The notes under the pieces: model-generated | What the model saw: only the letters and a program-made list of their open reading frames with translations | Told to the model about the DNA's origin: nothing | The model's database searches: none | Assembly: GCA_036365455.1 (NCBI GenBank) | Contig: JAWQUS010000032.1 | Span: 14,764,001-14,828,000 of the forward strand | DNA: 64,000 nt | Source: Macrosoma leucophasiata | Taxonomy: Eukaryota > Arthropoda > Insecta > Lepidoptera > Hedylidae | Direction of reading: 5' to 3' | Position numbers and translations under genes: made by a program | Part shown: positions 43,616 through 54,700 of the stretch, one piece after another | Layout of the letters: every line of letters starts with the position of its first letter | Numbering within the stretch: the stretch's first letter is position 1

Positions 43616-43804
43616 CTCGCACCTTACCTATTTGACTTGCTGAAAGAAATTGTTTACTTTAACCAATTATAAATACTCGTACGTTACAGTACACAAAAAA
43701 ATATAGTTTTGAAAATTTGGATTGTTTTTTTAATATTTTCTTACGATTTGTATTCAGAATCATGAGTAGTTTTTTCGGAAGCGTTCCCTTGACACCCTCT
43801 ATAT

Positions 43805-44075
43805 ATTATTTAAAGAAAAATGGAAAGAAAAATTTGACTTCAGGCGAGACTCGAATTCGCGACCTACTGGGAATCTAGTCCAGCCGCTCTTCCAATTGAG
43901 CTACTGAAGTCCAGCCCGATTTGTCAAATCTTTCCTTCATTTTTATTACTGGCGGCTGGACTAGATTCCTAGTAGGTCGCGAGTTCGAGTCTCGCCTGAA
44001 GTCAAATTTTTCTTTCCATTTTTCTTTAAATAAAATATATTTCACAAGCATGTGTTAATGCGAAATAATATAAAA
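43805..44075. repeat. Long inverted repeat of two tRNA-like SINE heads (family C)
   Basis: The left arm 43812-43910 (GAAAAATGGAAAGAAAAATT, then - strand tRNA-like head) and the right arm 43952-44035 (GGCGGCTGGACTAGATTC, GTTCGAGTCTCGCCTGAAGT, AATTTTTCTTTCCATTTTTC) are near-perfect reverse complements around a spacer of about 45 bp. The right end continues into TTCACAAGCATGTGTTAATG as in the other copies. Confidence 0.85.
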
Positions 44076-44328
44076 CAACCCTGTATATAGCTCGCACTGT
44101 CCACAAGGTATTAGATCTAATGTTAATCCAAGTTCTTAACTCTATGATGTCTATCTAACTCAAATCTATGTGCCCTGTCCACTGTCCACTGTCTTTTAAT
44201 TTTTGCAATATAGTGTGCTATGTCAATTTCTTTCGCTTCTCCTCAATTTCTACGTAACAGATAAAAAAAAGCAGGAGTTGTACCTTTTTGTTATTAGCAC
44301 ATTTCTCGAGTCAAGTCATCATGCAATG

Positions 44329-44590
44329 GTGGTAGAGCTCCAGTGACGGAGCTCGTGGGCGTTGGCACCACCGCATTACCTAAGATACTTGCCGCTAAAT
44401 GGTAGTGTTCAGCACTATCGTGTTCCGGTCAGGTGGTAATGTACGGTGGTAATGCCTTGTAATTTCCGGCACAGATGCATAACACCTAAGTCTCAGGAGT
44501 GGTAACGCATCTGCATTTCGACCTTGGTCTTTGTGTGGGTGTCTAGAGGCTGCAGTCATCGCTCAACATCAATGTGAACTGCATAAGTCA
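44329..44590 (+). repeat. Family A SINE-like repeat
   Basis: GGTGGTAGAGCTCCAGTGAC to ATCAATGTGAACTGCATAAG; the A-rich tail is missing, replaced by the GC-rich segment that follows. Confidence 0.75.
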
Positions 44591-44745
44591 AAAGTCCTCG
44601 CGCGGCAAATACCTGCTCGCTCTGTGTGGCCCGTCACTAGATGGCTCGGGCGCTCGGTTTCGAGCCGGTCGCGACCACACAGAGCGAGCTGCTTCGCGCG
44701 TTCTGTGTGGACGCGCCTAATACCTCATAAACTACCACTGTGATG
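44591..44745. repeat. GC-rich segment with 15-bp perfect inverted repeat
   Basis: GCTCGCTCTGTGTGG (44615-44629) and its exact reverse complement (44675-44689), inside nested CGCG/CGGTTTCGAGCCG words. Similar GC-rich style occurs at 51770-52010. Confidence 0.7.
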
Positions 44746-44799
44746 TAGAACAGGATTTGGTGGGAAGTGCATCTTTATAAAAGTAAGTAAGTAGGAATA

Positions 44800-45105
44800 C
44801 TGGTGGGAGGGCTCCAGTGACGGAGCACGCGGGCGTAGGCACCACCGCATTGCCTAAAATACTTGCCGCTAAATGGTAGTGTTCAGCACTATCATGTTCC
44901 GTTCAGGTGGTAATGTACGGCCCTGTAATTTCCGGCACAGGGGCATAACACCTTAGGCCTCAGGAGTGGTAACGCATCTGCATTTTGACCTCGGTCCTTG
45001 TGTGGGTGTCTGTAGGCTGTAGTCATCACTTAACATCAGTCATCACTTGAAATCACTTAACATCAATGTGTGCATGCTTGTTTGCCACTTTCATAACATA
45101 AAAAA
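44800..45105 (+). repeat. Family A SINE-like repeat with internal 3' duplication
   Basis: GGTGGGAGGGCTCCAGTGAC to TTTGCCACTTTCATAACATA and an A-run. CATCACTT(AA)AACATCA is repeated at 45026-45066. Confidence 0.78.
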
Positions 45106-45549
45106 ATATATGTGTATATATAAAGGCGAAAGTTCACTTAGTAACCTTTCATAAAATACGTCACGCTAAAATAAGCTTTCTCTGATCCCCTCCCCCTTTA
45201 TCACGCTGTGTCACCGTATCTGTGACCTCCCCCTAAAATTATTACGTCACAAGAACTAACACCCGAACATGTTAAATATTGCACAAATATTGAGAATTTA
45301 CAATGTTCGTTTAGTTTTATGATAAAATATCAATAAATCAATAAAAATATGTAGAAATAATATTTTAATGAACTGCAAACGTCACGTAGCCGGCGTCTCT
45401 CCCCCCCCCTCCACCCTCCCTTGTATGTGAACGTATATGGTGAACGGCCTCTTATCACAAAATTAAGAATATAGGAATACAAAGGCGGGGTATATATAAA
45501 GTAGTTTATAGTAGGCTAAGAACGGATTTTGTGACAGAGATCAAACTAA
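45106..45549. other. No gene; C-rich dispersed repeat pieces
   Basis: ATAAAATACGTCACGCTAAA and GATCCCCTCCCCCTTTATC (45155-45210), and CTCCCCCCCCCTCCACCCTC (45401), resemble pieces of a dispersed lepidopteran element. Confidence 0.4.
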
Positions 45550-46306
45550 TGGCCGAATACTCAAACGTCACTCAATTTTAAGCAACGCTCAAATGTGCGC
45601 TATCGCTATCGTTTGAACGTGTTTTTAAGGACAGAAGACTTTTAAGTGCCACTTAGATTTATCGGCATGAGGCCTCTCCAGTCAGGACATGTGGGTAGCG
45701 TTGTGGGCGTGTCTTTCCATAAGCCGACATGTTACTAGTGTTTGTGGGCATCTGTAGCTGGGTACTCGAGCGGATGATGAAATAAAGCACTGGTTGGCAG
45801 AAAAAAGTCGTATATTGCCAAAGATCCGCCTATTCGATTACCTCCGGCAGGGAAGAACGGGCAAGAAACCCTTCGGACCGGGAAACCATATTTATCAGGA
45901 TACGATACTACTACTATCACTAGTCTTCTGCCCATTTGATTCAGAACTACCCGCGTTATGTCACTTTAATATTACTGACGTTCACTATTCTAACTGGCAG
46001 CATAACTGCCTTACAATAATGCAATTCAACTGTGTGACTGTGACTGAATGACTGTTACTCTATGACTGACCGTCATGAACTATTTGCAAGCCTTTATAAA
46101 CCCGATATCGGCAAGTCAATATCCCCTCTAGGGTAACAAATCCAAGTACCTAAGCCGACCGTGGCGCCACTTAGAATTCTCTATTAAACAATCTACTCTA
46201 GTCATAATTAGGTTACGTCACCGACAAACTAGATGGCGCTAGTAGTCACATTTAGGTTACACTCGTTACACTCCGACAGATTTAAGTGACGTTTGAGTAT
46301 TTGGAG
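45550..46306. mobile_element. Element with about 25-bp terminal inverted repeats
   Basis: The left GGCCGAATACTCAAACGTCA with CTCAA and the reversed right CTCCAAATACTCAAACGTCA with CTTAA correspond. About 757 bp, no transposase frame. The superfamily is not determined. Confidence 0.62.
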
Positions 46307-46332
46307 GTCTAACGGCTCTCTCTCGAAAGTTT

Positions 46333-46450
46333 CCTATTTTAGGCTGGAGTGCCTTCTGCGTTCGCCGATTGCTCGTTGTACTGGTGCCGTCTCGAGACAA
46401 CGTGCCACCTACCTAAGTCAGTATAAAAAAAAGAAGTTTCATATTTCTCA
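46333..46450. repeat. Short repeat family P
   Basis: AGGCTGGAGTGCCTTCTGCG to CACCTACCTAAGTCAGTA; also at 46878, 47127, 48422 and 62298. Confidence 0.65.
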
Positions 46451-46739
46451 GGTCAAAGACGACATCCACGCGGACATAGCTGCGAGCAATACCTAGTTTA
46501 CAAAATATAGCGCCCTTTCAAAATATAGGGTTGGTTCTCATTACTATAATTTTCTTTCCCTATGCTTGTTGCGTTGATCAGACCTTGATTAATTAGGTAT
46601 TGTGTTAAATGTGATCCAGTTTATTTTGTTTTTAAATTATGCAAACATGATGTCAACGAAAGTAACACAACAGGACAAAATTTTAAGTACATAATTTAAA
46701 TACAATGTTATGCTTGTAAATTTATTTCCATCAAAGTAA
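46451..46739. other. No recognised feature
   Basis: AT-rich, unassigned. Confidence 0.4.
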
Positions 46740-47270
46740 CGAATGATTTGTTATTTTTTATGTAATGAAGTGGTGTAATGAAGTGAATAAACAAGCGTCT
46801 ACTTCATTAACATCCTAAAATAATTTTATACACTAGCGTCGGCAGCGACAACAGTTGAGATATCGATGAGCGTCGGTTTAGGCCGGGGCGCCTTCTGCGC
46901 TCGCCAAATGCCCGGTGACTATCACCTACATAAGTCCGTCCAAAATAAGAAAAATAGGCTTTAAAATGCGCTACTAATAAACCAAATTCGCGTTGTTTGC
47001 CACCTATTTCATACTCCAATTAAAGCTTCATCAGTAACGAATAATTAGTTATTTTTTATGTAATGAAGTGGCAAACCAGCGTCTACTTCATTCATATCCT
47101 AAAGTAATTTTATACACAAGCGTCGGTTTAGGCGGCCTTCTGCGCTGGCCGATTGCCCGGTGACGTATCACCTACATACTCGTAAGTCCGTCCAAAAAAA
47201 GTAAAATTGTCGGCAAAATGCCCCATTAATAAACCAATTTCACGATGTTTGCCACCTATCTCTTACTGCA
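46740..47270. repeat. Tandem duplication of about 290 bp
   Basis: TTATTTTTTATGTAATGAAG, GCGTCTACTTCATT and GTAATTTTATACAC/A, then family-P (CGCCTTCTGCGCT) and ATTAATAAACCAA, all recur in the same order from 47035. Confidence 0.75.
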
Positions 47271-47389
47271 ATTGACAGAAAGCTTCAGTCACAATCGTGC
47301 GGCACCCAGTTCGTCTAGTTGAACATGAATAAACCCCATATTTTTATGTATAAATGTCATGAAATGAAATGAAATGAAACGGGCTGAAA

Positions 47390-47640
47390 GGGCTGGAATA
47401 AATATAAACATGACAATCATCATCATCATAATAGTCGAAAGCTGTCCACTGCTGGCCCAAAGCCCTGGAGGCTTTGGGCCAGCAGTTGACAGGGGATATG
47501 CCATAATCGCCACGCTTGGTATGCGGATTAGCTCTGCTGCCCATCTTACTACCAACCCAGTGGAAGAATTTTCTTCCAGTAGAAGAAAATTCTTCCGCTA
47601 GTGGGCGGTGGGTCGTCACGTCCAGCGCCAGCAACATGAC
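47390..47640 (-). repeat. RTE-like LINE tail with two perfect hairpins
   Basis: CATCATCATCATAATAG and GCTGTCCACTGCTGG are the reverse complement of an RTE-type 3' end. Hairpin 1: ACTGCTGGCCCAAAGCC, loop CTGGA, exact reverse (47448-47486). Hairpin 2: GGAAGAATTTTCTTC, loop CAGTA, exact reverse (47562-47596). Confidence 0.75.
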
Positions 47641-48061
47641 AATATTTTCAGATAATGGCACCAACAGCATCGGGGTACCAGTACTCGCATCCAGATCCCG
47701 GAGAAGAGATCTGTATCACTGGGATCGCAGGATACTTCCCCAAGACCAACTCTGTAGAGGATTTTCGAGAAAATCTTTTTGCTAAAGTGAGCTCTTAACG
47801 CTCTTAATACTTCATTTCGATGATCAATTTTGTACAGTTTCCTACTGTTTTTTGGGCTGTGAGCAAACACTGCAGTATATTATTCATGTTTATTTAACTT
47901 AGGTCTACACTAAAAATGATTAAAAATTTAAAAGAAAGAAGTAGGAGAGAGTAGGATTACGTATTAGAGGGGAGAATTTACATAAGATTTAATTATTTCT
48001 AGACTTAAAAAAATTACTAATCACAATTTAAAATGATTCGTATAAGTGATCTGCCATTCAT
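47641..48061. other. No recognised feature
   Basis: Unassigned. No KS 5' exon detected here. Confidence 0.4.
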
Positions 48062-48195
48062 TATAGCAATAGGCTCGCCACCTGTTACATGGGCCAAAAC
48101 GTAACCGGCGAATCGTGGGTGTTTGCAAGTATGCTTGAATACATACATACCTTAGCCTACCCCTTCTGGGATTACAGGCGTGAAGTTACGTTAGA
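48062..48195 (+). repeat. tRNA-derived SINE (family B), 3' part
   Basis: CGCCACCTGTTACATGGGCC to GGGATTACAGGCGTGAAGTT. Confidence 0.72.
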
Positions 48196-48270
48196 TCTGC
48201 CATTCGAGTTCAAGAGAGTACAGTTACCGGTTAACGTCTACTTTACTAAAACCACCAACAAAATTAAATA
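48196..48270 (+). pseudogene. Scrap of Helitron helicase
   Basis: DLPFEFKRVQLPVNVYFTKT then a stop at 48271; equivalent to the MPFEFKRLQFPIRLAFAM segment of 61368-61616, diverged. Confidence 0.6.
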
Positions 48271-48311
48271 ACAGGATCAAACTTAAAAAATTGCGTTAGT
48301 GGATTAAATCA

Positions 48312-48545
48312 AAAGGGAAAGAAAAATTGACGCTCAGATCTGAGGTTTCGGTAGTACAGTAGGTAAAGGTAGCTGGGCTACTTATCTAGTCCCGGGATCA
48401 ATCCCCGCCTGAACTCTTATTTGGGCTGGAGCGCCTTCTGCGTTCGCTGATTGTTTGGTGAAATAGTGCCATTTCGAGACGCGTCGCCTGTCCTAAAAAA
48501 TCCGTACGAACTCAATTTTTCTTTCCATTTTTCTTGAAATTCTTT
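48312..48545. repeat. Family C-like element with inverted ends
   Basis: Left GGGAAAGAAAAATTGA and right CAATTTTTCTTTCCATTTTT are inverted. Inside, a tRNA-like TTTCGGTAGTACAGTAGG / GGGATCAATCCCCGC pair and a family-P repeat (48422-48500). Confidence 0.55.
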
Positions 48546-48596
48546 TGTAAGTGTTATTTCGATAAAATTAAATATTACCACAATATTGTGCTATAG

Positions 48597-48789
48597 GTAG
48601 ACCTGATCAGTGATTTAAGAAAGATTTGGAAAGTTCAAGATAGGAACTGGTCATTCAGAACTGGTAAAATAAACAACCACAACAAATTCGATGCTGAATT
48701 CTTCAGACAAAACTATAAAGATGTACATCAAACTGCTCCAACGTCTCGATTGCTGCTTGAGAGAACTTACGAGGCTATCATCGACGCTG
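48597..48789 (+). CDS. FAS-like exon: KS domain, N-terminal part
   Basis: Acceptor CTATAG and donor GTGAGT bound an open frame carrying FDAEFF and LLLERTYEAIIDAG, which match the KS region of animal FAS before the first glycine-rich turn. The usual MDPQ motif is replaced by HQTAPTSR. It ends in phase 1. The preceding exon, which should hold the first KS strand (ISG-type motif), was not found in the upstream 7 kb. Confidence 0.8.
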
Positions 48790-51700
48790 GTGAGTTACAG
48801 AAATCAGCTTATCCAAATTTACTTAAATATAACTTTTCTGAAGGGTAACCTTCATTAGCGGCGCATTGCACGTATTATGATAAAAAAAGTTAAACTCGCG
48901 TCAGGATATGTGGTGCAACCACAGAATAGATAAATATTCCGTGGGTGCAACCATAGAGCAACACCGGTCGCGGCGGACCGGCGGGGAGTTGCCATATTCA
49001 CTTTCCCCTCTTTGAAATAACAAACGCAAGTGGTCCTATGCCTGTCCCCGAGACGCTTAAATGTGTGTGTGAAATTGTTTATGTATTTTGTTAAAATCAA
49101 GGTGTGAGTTTCAAATGACAGACTGTTTTGCATCGGTAATAAACGCTATGGCTACTCCCCTTCGGTCGGCCGTGTTGCTCTATGGGTGCTAAAAAAGAAA
49201 AAATGTACTACGATAATATTCAAGTTTTCACTTCTGCCAGCACCTCGGGTGTTTATACGTGAACACGTATATTATTATAGACTGTACCAACTATAGAGCG
49301 ATCAGTTGAAATGGTACAGATCTGTTAATTGTTGGTATCTTTGGGAATGGTTCTCGTCCAGCAGTTTACGCTTTTCGGCTGAAATGGTGATGACTATATG
49401 ATTATGTCTTCCCAAATTGATAATTAATTCTTCTGACAATAGGTGTCAACCCTTCGGAACTCCGCAACACTAAGACTGGTGTGTTCATAGGAACATGCTA
49501 TGTGGATATTGAGGGACCATTAATGTGGAACAGGATGCCAATAAACGAAAATGCGATTATGGGGTAATGTTAAAAGCTTTAAATACGCTTACACTCACAG
49601 CTTTTAGCACTGAGTATAAAGCTAAAAGTTTAAACTAAATCAAAATTTGTATAAGATGAAGAGCGTGATGAATATAAAACGAGAAATATATTAGAAACCA
49701 GGATATTTGGCGCTCCATACTCTCGTACCTACCCTGTTAGGGACTTGCCGTGAAGGAAATAGTATAATGTGACATACTACATTATACTAATTAGATTGGT
49801 CGGAGAAGACATTAAAACAATAATTTAATCGTGGTTTACCCTACAACATTCAAGGGGGCCGACCGCCTAACTGTAATGCTTTAGAAATGCTTTCGATTAT
49901 TTCTTTATTTATGTAACTTTAATGCACAAAAGAAAGAACTGTACATTAGACGGACTTAATGCAACTAAGGCATTATCTCAGTGTCGGATTAGCCATATAG
50001 CAGAATTCAGCAAATGTTACGGGCCCAGCGCCTGTGCCAAAAAAACCACAAATATGTAATATACCTTAGCAATTCTCAAAGTGAACGTTGGCCACGTTGG
50101 AACGTTGGTTGGTCAGGACGCTTGACGTCGGGACGTTGGGCGTCGGAACGCTCGACATCATAAATGTTGCAAGTTGGCAATACCACAATGCTTACAGGGG
50201 GAATCCCCTAATATTGGATTCGATTCCTTTTCCGATACCCTTAAATTTCAGTAGGCAATGTAACTCTAGGGCCCCATGGTCACATTTGCTACGGGTCCGC
50301 ACCGGCTTTATCCGGTACTGCATTATCTACCAGTCAACCTATATGACGTTATCTTGTCAGTTTCGTGCTGCTTATCAAAACATTTTGCTCTAAAGTAATA
50401 TATGTACCGGACGAAAAGGTTTCAAGGCAAAAGTAAGGTGGTACAAAACTGACAAGACGACGTCATATTCGAAAGCATATCTAGTTAGGCGGTCGCCCCA
50501 GATGTCCCTATAAAAATGAAATTGAAGAAACGAACTTATATTCAATAATGCAGAAGCGGTTTCAGTCTCACGTTTCATACGCCGTTACACCAATAAGCAC
50601 TAGAAGCGTATGTATGCTCGTATAGGAGGGACCAGACGAGCATATCATACGAGTGTTGACATGAGACTTTTTTAAAATTTGTATGGACCAACGTTTTGGC
50701 CACCACTCACTTGATGGAAAGTGAAGATGTAGCCCATTGAAGCACGTTGGTCTAGAAAGTACCTATTCACTCTAAATTTGAAGATGCCCTGGTTGTAGTT
50801 AAATCATGATTTATTATTTCTCAGATGTGCTCGGTCGAACTTGGCAGTCAATTTATCCGAATATTTTGGATTGAAAGGTCCTAATTATAGTATAGATACG
50901 GCTTGTTCGAGCTCAATGTACATCGTGGACCACGCATATAAGGCTATACGGGACGGAAGATGTGACGCTGCTATTGTTGGTAGCGGAAATTTATTTATAC
51001 ATTATGAAGAATATTATGAGGTATTTCCAAGGTATGTATCGAATACGACTTGGAAAAAAGGAGGAGGTTAGTTTTTTTTTAATGTAATGAAAGTGGCAAA
51101 CAAGCATGCAGTTCACATTGATGTTATGTGATGACTGCAGCCTATAGACACCCACACCAAGACCAAGGTCAAAATGCAGATGCGTTGCCACTCCTGAGGC
51201 CTAAGGTGTTATGCCTCTGTGCCGGAAATTACAGTGCCGTACATTACGACCTGACCGGAACACGATAGTGGTGAACACTACTATTTTGCGGCAAGTATAT
51301 TAATTAGGTAATGCGGTGGTGCCTACGACTGCCAGCTACGTCACTGGAGCCACTACCACCAGTAAATGTGTCTTTAGGACGGGCTTATGTATTCTTTATA
51401 TAGTTTATCTTGCCGTTTGTAAAAAAGTTAAGTATTTTTGGACCATTATTTATTTTATTCTGGTTTACTTTGACATAATCAACGTATCAGTTGTTATTCG
51501 CTTTAATTTTATATTTTTAATTTGACCTATCACAAGCAAATTCTGTTATTTCAGGGTGATTAAATTTTTTTTTTAGTTTGAGTTTGAGTAGGCGGCACGA
51601 AATTTGACTAGTAATATGACATACTAGCGGCCCGCCCCGACTTCGCCCGCGCTACTCCGTTCATATTAGTCATAGCGTGATGATATATAGTAGTGATGCG

Positions 51701-54700
51701 CCGAATAGTGGTTTCACCGAATAACCGAATACCGAATATTATTCGGTTTACCATTTCATTGTTTTGCCGCGTAAACGCGGTTCTAACATGCTTGCTAAAT
51801 AGCCGCGTCCAAAGATTCTAATATCTTTGGCCGCGTCTACGCATGCTCGGGCAAGGCAGCCTCGTGAGCGAAATACTTGGTCAATGACCATGACAGTCAG
51901 TGTGGACGTGCATCAGGGTTGTGCGGGCGCACGGTGCCTCGGCCGAACATGTCTCGGAGCCGAGCCATGCGGTTGTGGTAAAGCGCGCGAGCTCTAAGGC
52001 ACCTCAGTGTGTGGTGTGCATTGAGGTTTCAAAATAAATGTTGATTTGTAATTTAATGGTTTTATTTAATTAGCTTTATTCAACACATTCATATAAGATT
52101 TCTCTGGCTTATAAAATAACATAAGAATTTTTATCTTGTAGTTATGTAAGTAGATACTGTGTCGTGTAGCCAATAAAATAGAAATATTCGAACCGAATAT
52201 ATTCGGCAAATAAACCGAATAATTCTGCCGAATACGAATAGAGGAAATGATGCCGAATATGCCGAATACCGAATACAAACCGAATATTCGGCGAATAGAG
52301 GAAATGATGCCGAATATGCCGAATATCGAATGCGCCGAATATAATATAGCCTATAGCCTTTCTCGATAAATGGGCTATGTAACACTGAAAAAACTTTTCA
52401 AATCGGAACAGTAGTTCCTGAGATTAGCGCGTTCAAACAAACAAACAAATCTTCAATTAAATTTTATTGTAAGTATTGAATGCAAAAATTAGATGAAACG
52501 TTATTTTTTAATTTTGTTCAATATTAAGATATGGCCTCACTTCACCTGAAGGGAAATGCAAATGTTTTGACGAGTCTGCTGATGGTTACGTCCGATCTGA
52601 GGCCGTAGTTGTTTGTCTACTGCAAAAAACTAAGGATGCCCGAAGGTAAGTTAACATAAATAACACACACACACACAAATACACACACTAACCCAGTCAC
52701 ACGATTCTTTAGATTAATCTCTACTTCACGTGATAACGCGTGATCAATTATAAACACACCCCCTTATTTATAAACGTACATTAGAAACGTTTTAGCTATA
52801 AAATGCTTTGTTTTTGTCAATTGAATTGACAAACGTATGTATGTATCTTCACGCCAGGTCCCTAACGGGGTAGGCAGAGAGTGTAGAGCGCCAGATATCC
52901 CGGTTCAGACAAACCTCTCGTGCCTCGTCTACCTTCATCATTCTCTTCATACATGCACGCCAATTCCTAAGACTTTTGACCCCACCATCAGACACCACAT
53001 GACCAATTGACAAACGTGTAGGATAGAAAAAGACAAAGGAGAGATTAGCAACACTTTAGCTAAAATAAGTTTATGATAATGGGACAGTGTTTATGTTATC
53101 TACTACATAATATTATAAATGCAATATCACAATATTTAATCCTCAGTGATCTAATTTCATCGAATATGAAATAACATATTTTCACTTCCACGTGTGTGTC
53201 TGAATTTTTAATGCGGTATTGTGAAAGAGCATTTGAAAACATCTTCCTGCTATCACCTATACATAATGAAGATTATTATAATTCGCTTCGACTTCTGGTA
53301 CGCAGTTGCTACTAAAGATCTTCTACTCCCGCTACTCGTGTGTATGTGCCTTGCATACGGCCACTTGAATTTCGCTATTCAGTGGAATATTATGTCGGTA
53401 TCCTAGGTTCATACAATTTAAAACTACTAATTTATAATTCGATCTCGCAGGGAAACGCCTAGCATAGCTCTCATTATTGGCCTCTACGTCAGCCTTCTTA
53501 TAAGGCCCATAGAAAGCGACCACTTTTCAGCTTTGAATGAAAACCCTGGCAACACACTCTGGTCAAAGACCCTCTTATATCTTGAGTTACTGCGGGAAAT
53601 TGGACGAAAGATGTATCGAAGCTTCTCGAATACTGCCCACCCAAGATGGGCTTCACCATTTGTCTTATTTCTTGAATTTGGACGTGTCTAACTGGGCTGT
53701 ATGTCCTAGGTATTCATAATAGTCAACTTCGATTTTAGTATGTAGTACGAAAAGATATAAGAAATTTTCACTATAGACAACTTTCCCAATGATTTATAGA
53801 ATTCACGCACAATTGATTCATGTGAAGACCAACTGTGATGGTTTCAAGCAGCAGAACATATCATTTCCGTCAGCAGAGATGCAAGCTCAGGTCTTTCGTG
53901 ACGTGTACGAGGAGAGTGAGGTGTCACCAGATACCTTGGAATACCTTGAATGTCACTGTACAGGTTTGTAAACGAATTTTATGCCATGTAACTGGAAAAC
54001 AACAATACAGTGCACGTAGATGGTAAGCTAATACTGGAAGTCAATATGAAGATGTAATGCCACCCTAGAGGTCCAACTTGTTTTGCTTCTGTGATAGCTA
54101 TTATGGACCAAACATAACCATCTAACCGCAACACGATTTTGTCGAATTAAGTTTGGGCCTATTGATATTTCCAAATACAATACACAATACAAACTCCAAG
54201 GGCTATACTGGGTCTACGTCCTGAAAATGGAAAAATCCTAATAGGCAGCATTTACCTCACCAACTAACTGTCCGTAAATCCGTTCGATCTCTTCTGCAAG
54301 CTCAGGGTTGAACGATACAATTGTCGTCTTCTGTCTTCAGCTATGGACAAATCTTTGGCGAACACTTTAGAGCTTTTGTGCAGCTCTATGGCCGTTAAAT
54401 TTATACGGTCAGTATTAAAATGCCGAAGGTCGCAAGTTAGTTTCAGTCACTCAATAGACTTCGAAATCAGTCTTTGGAGTTGTCGAACCTTTGTTATGAG
54501 AAAAACTGATTTATTATGAGACGAGCTGAATCTTACATAATAATGACGGGCCCGTCAATGACTGCCTAGTTGGTCCAGTGATCACAATCTTGATGCTGAA
54601 GCCTAAGATCCCAGGTTCGATGAGGTTGAGCAAAGCTGTGGATTTTTTCTATGACCGCCGTACCGAAATTCGGTCTGAAGGACATAATTAATATGACCAA

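Noticed and set aside
50841..51071. ATG at 50841 as a gene start for a small KS protein
   Set aside because: The frame continues upstream to an acceptor at 50824 and joins earlier KS exons in phase; the 3' part after 51031 is intron.
53221..53719. Open frames in FAS intron 4 as exons
   Set aside because: No KS similarity; exon 4 and exon 5 join in phase and cover the continuous KS sequence.
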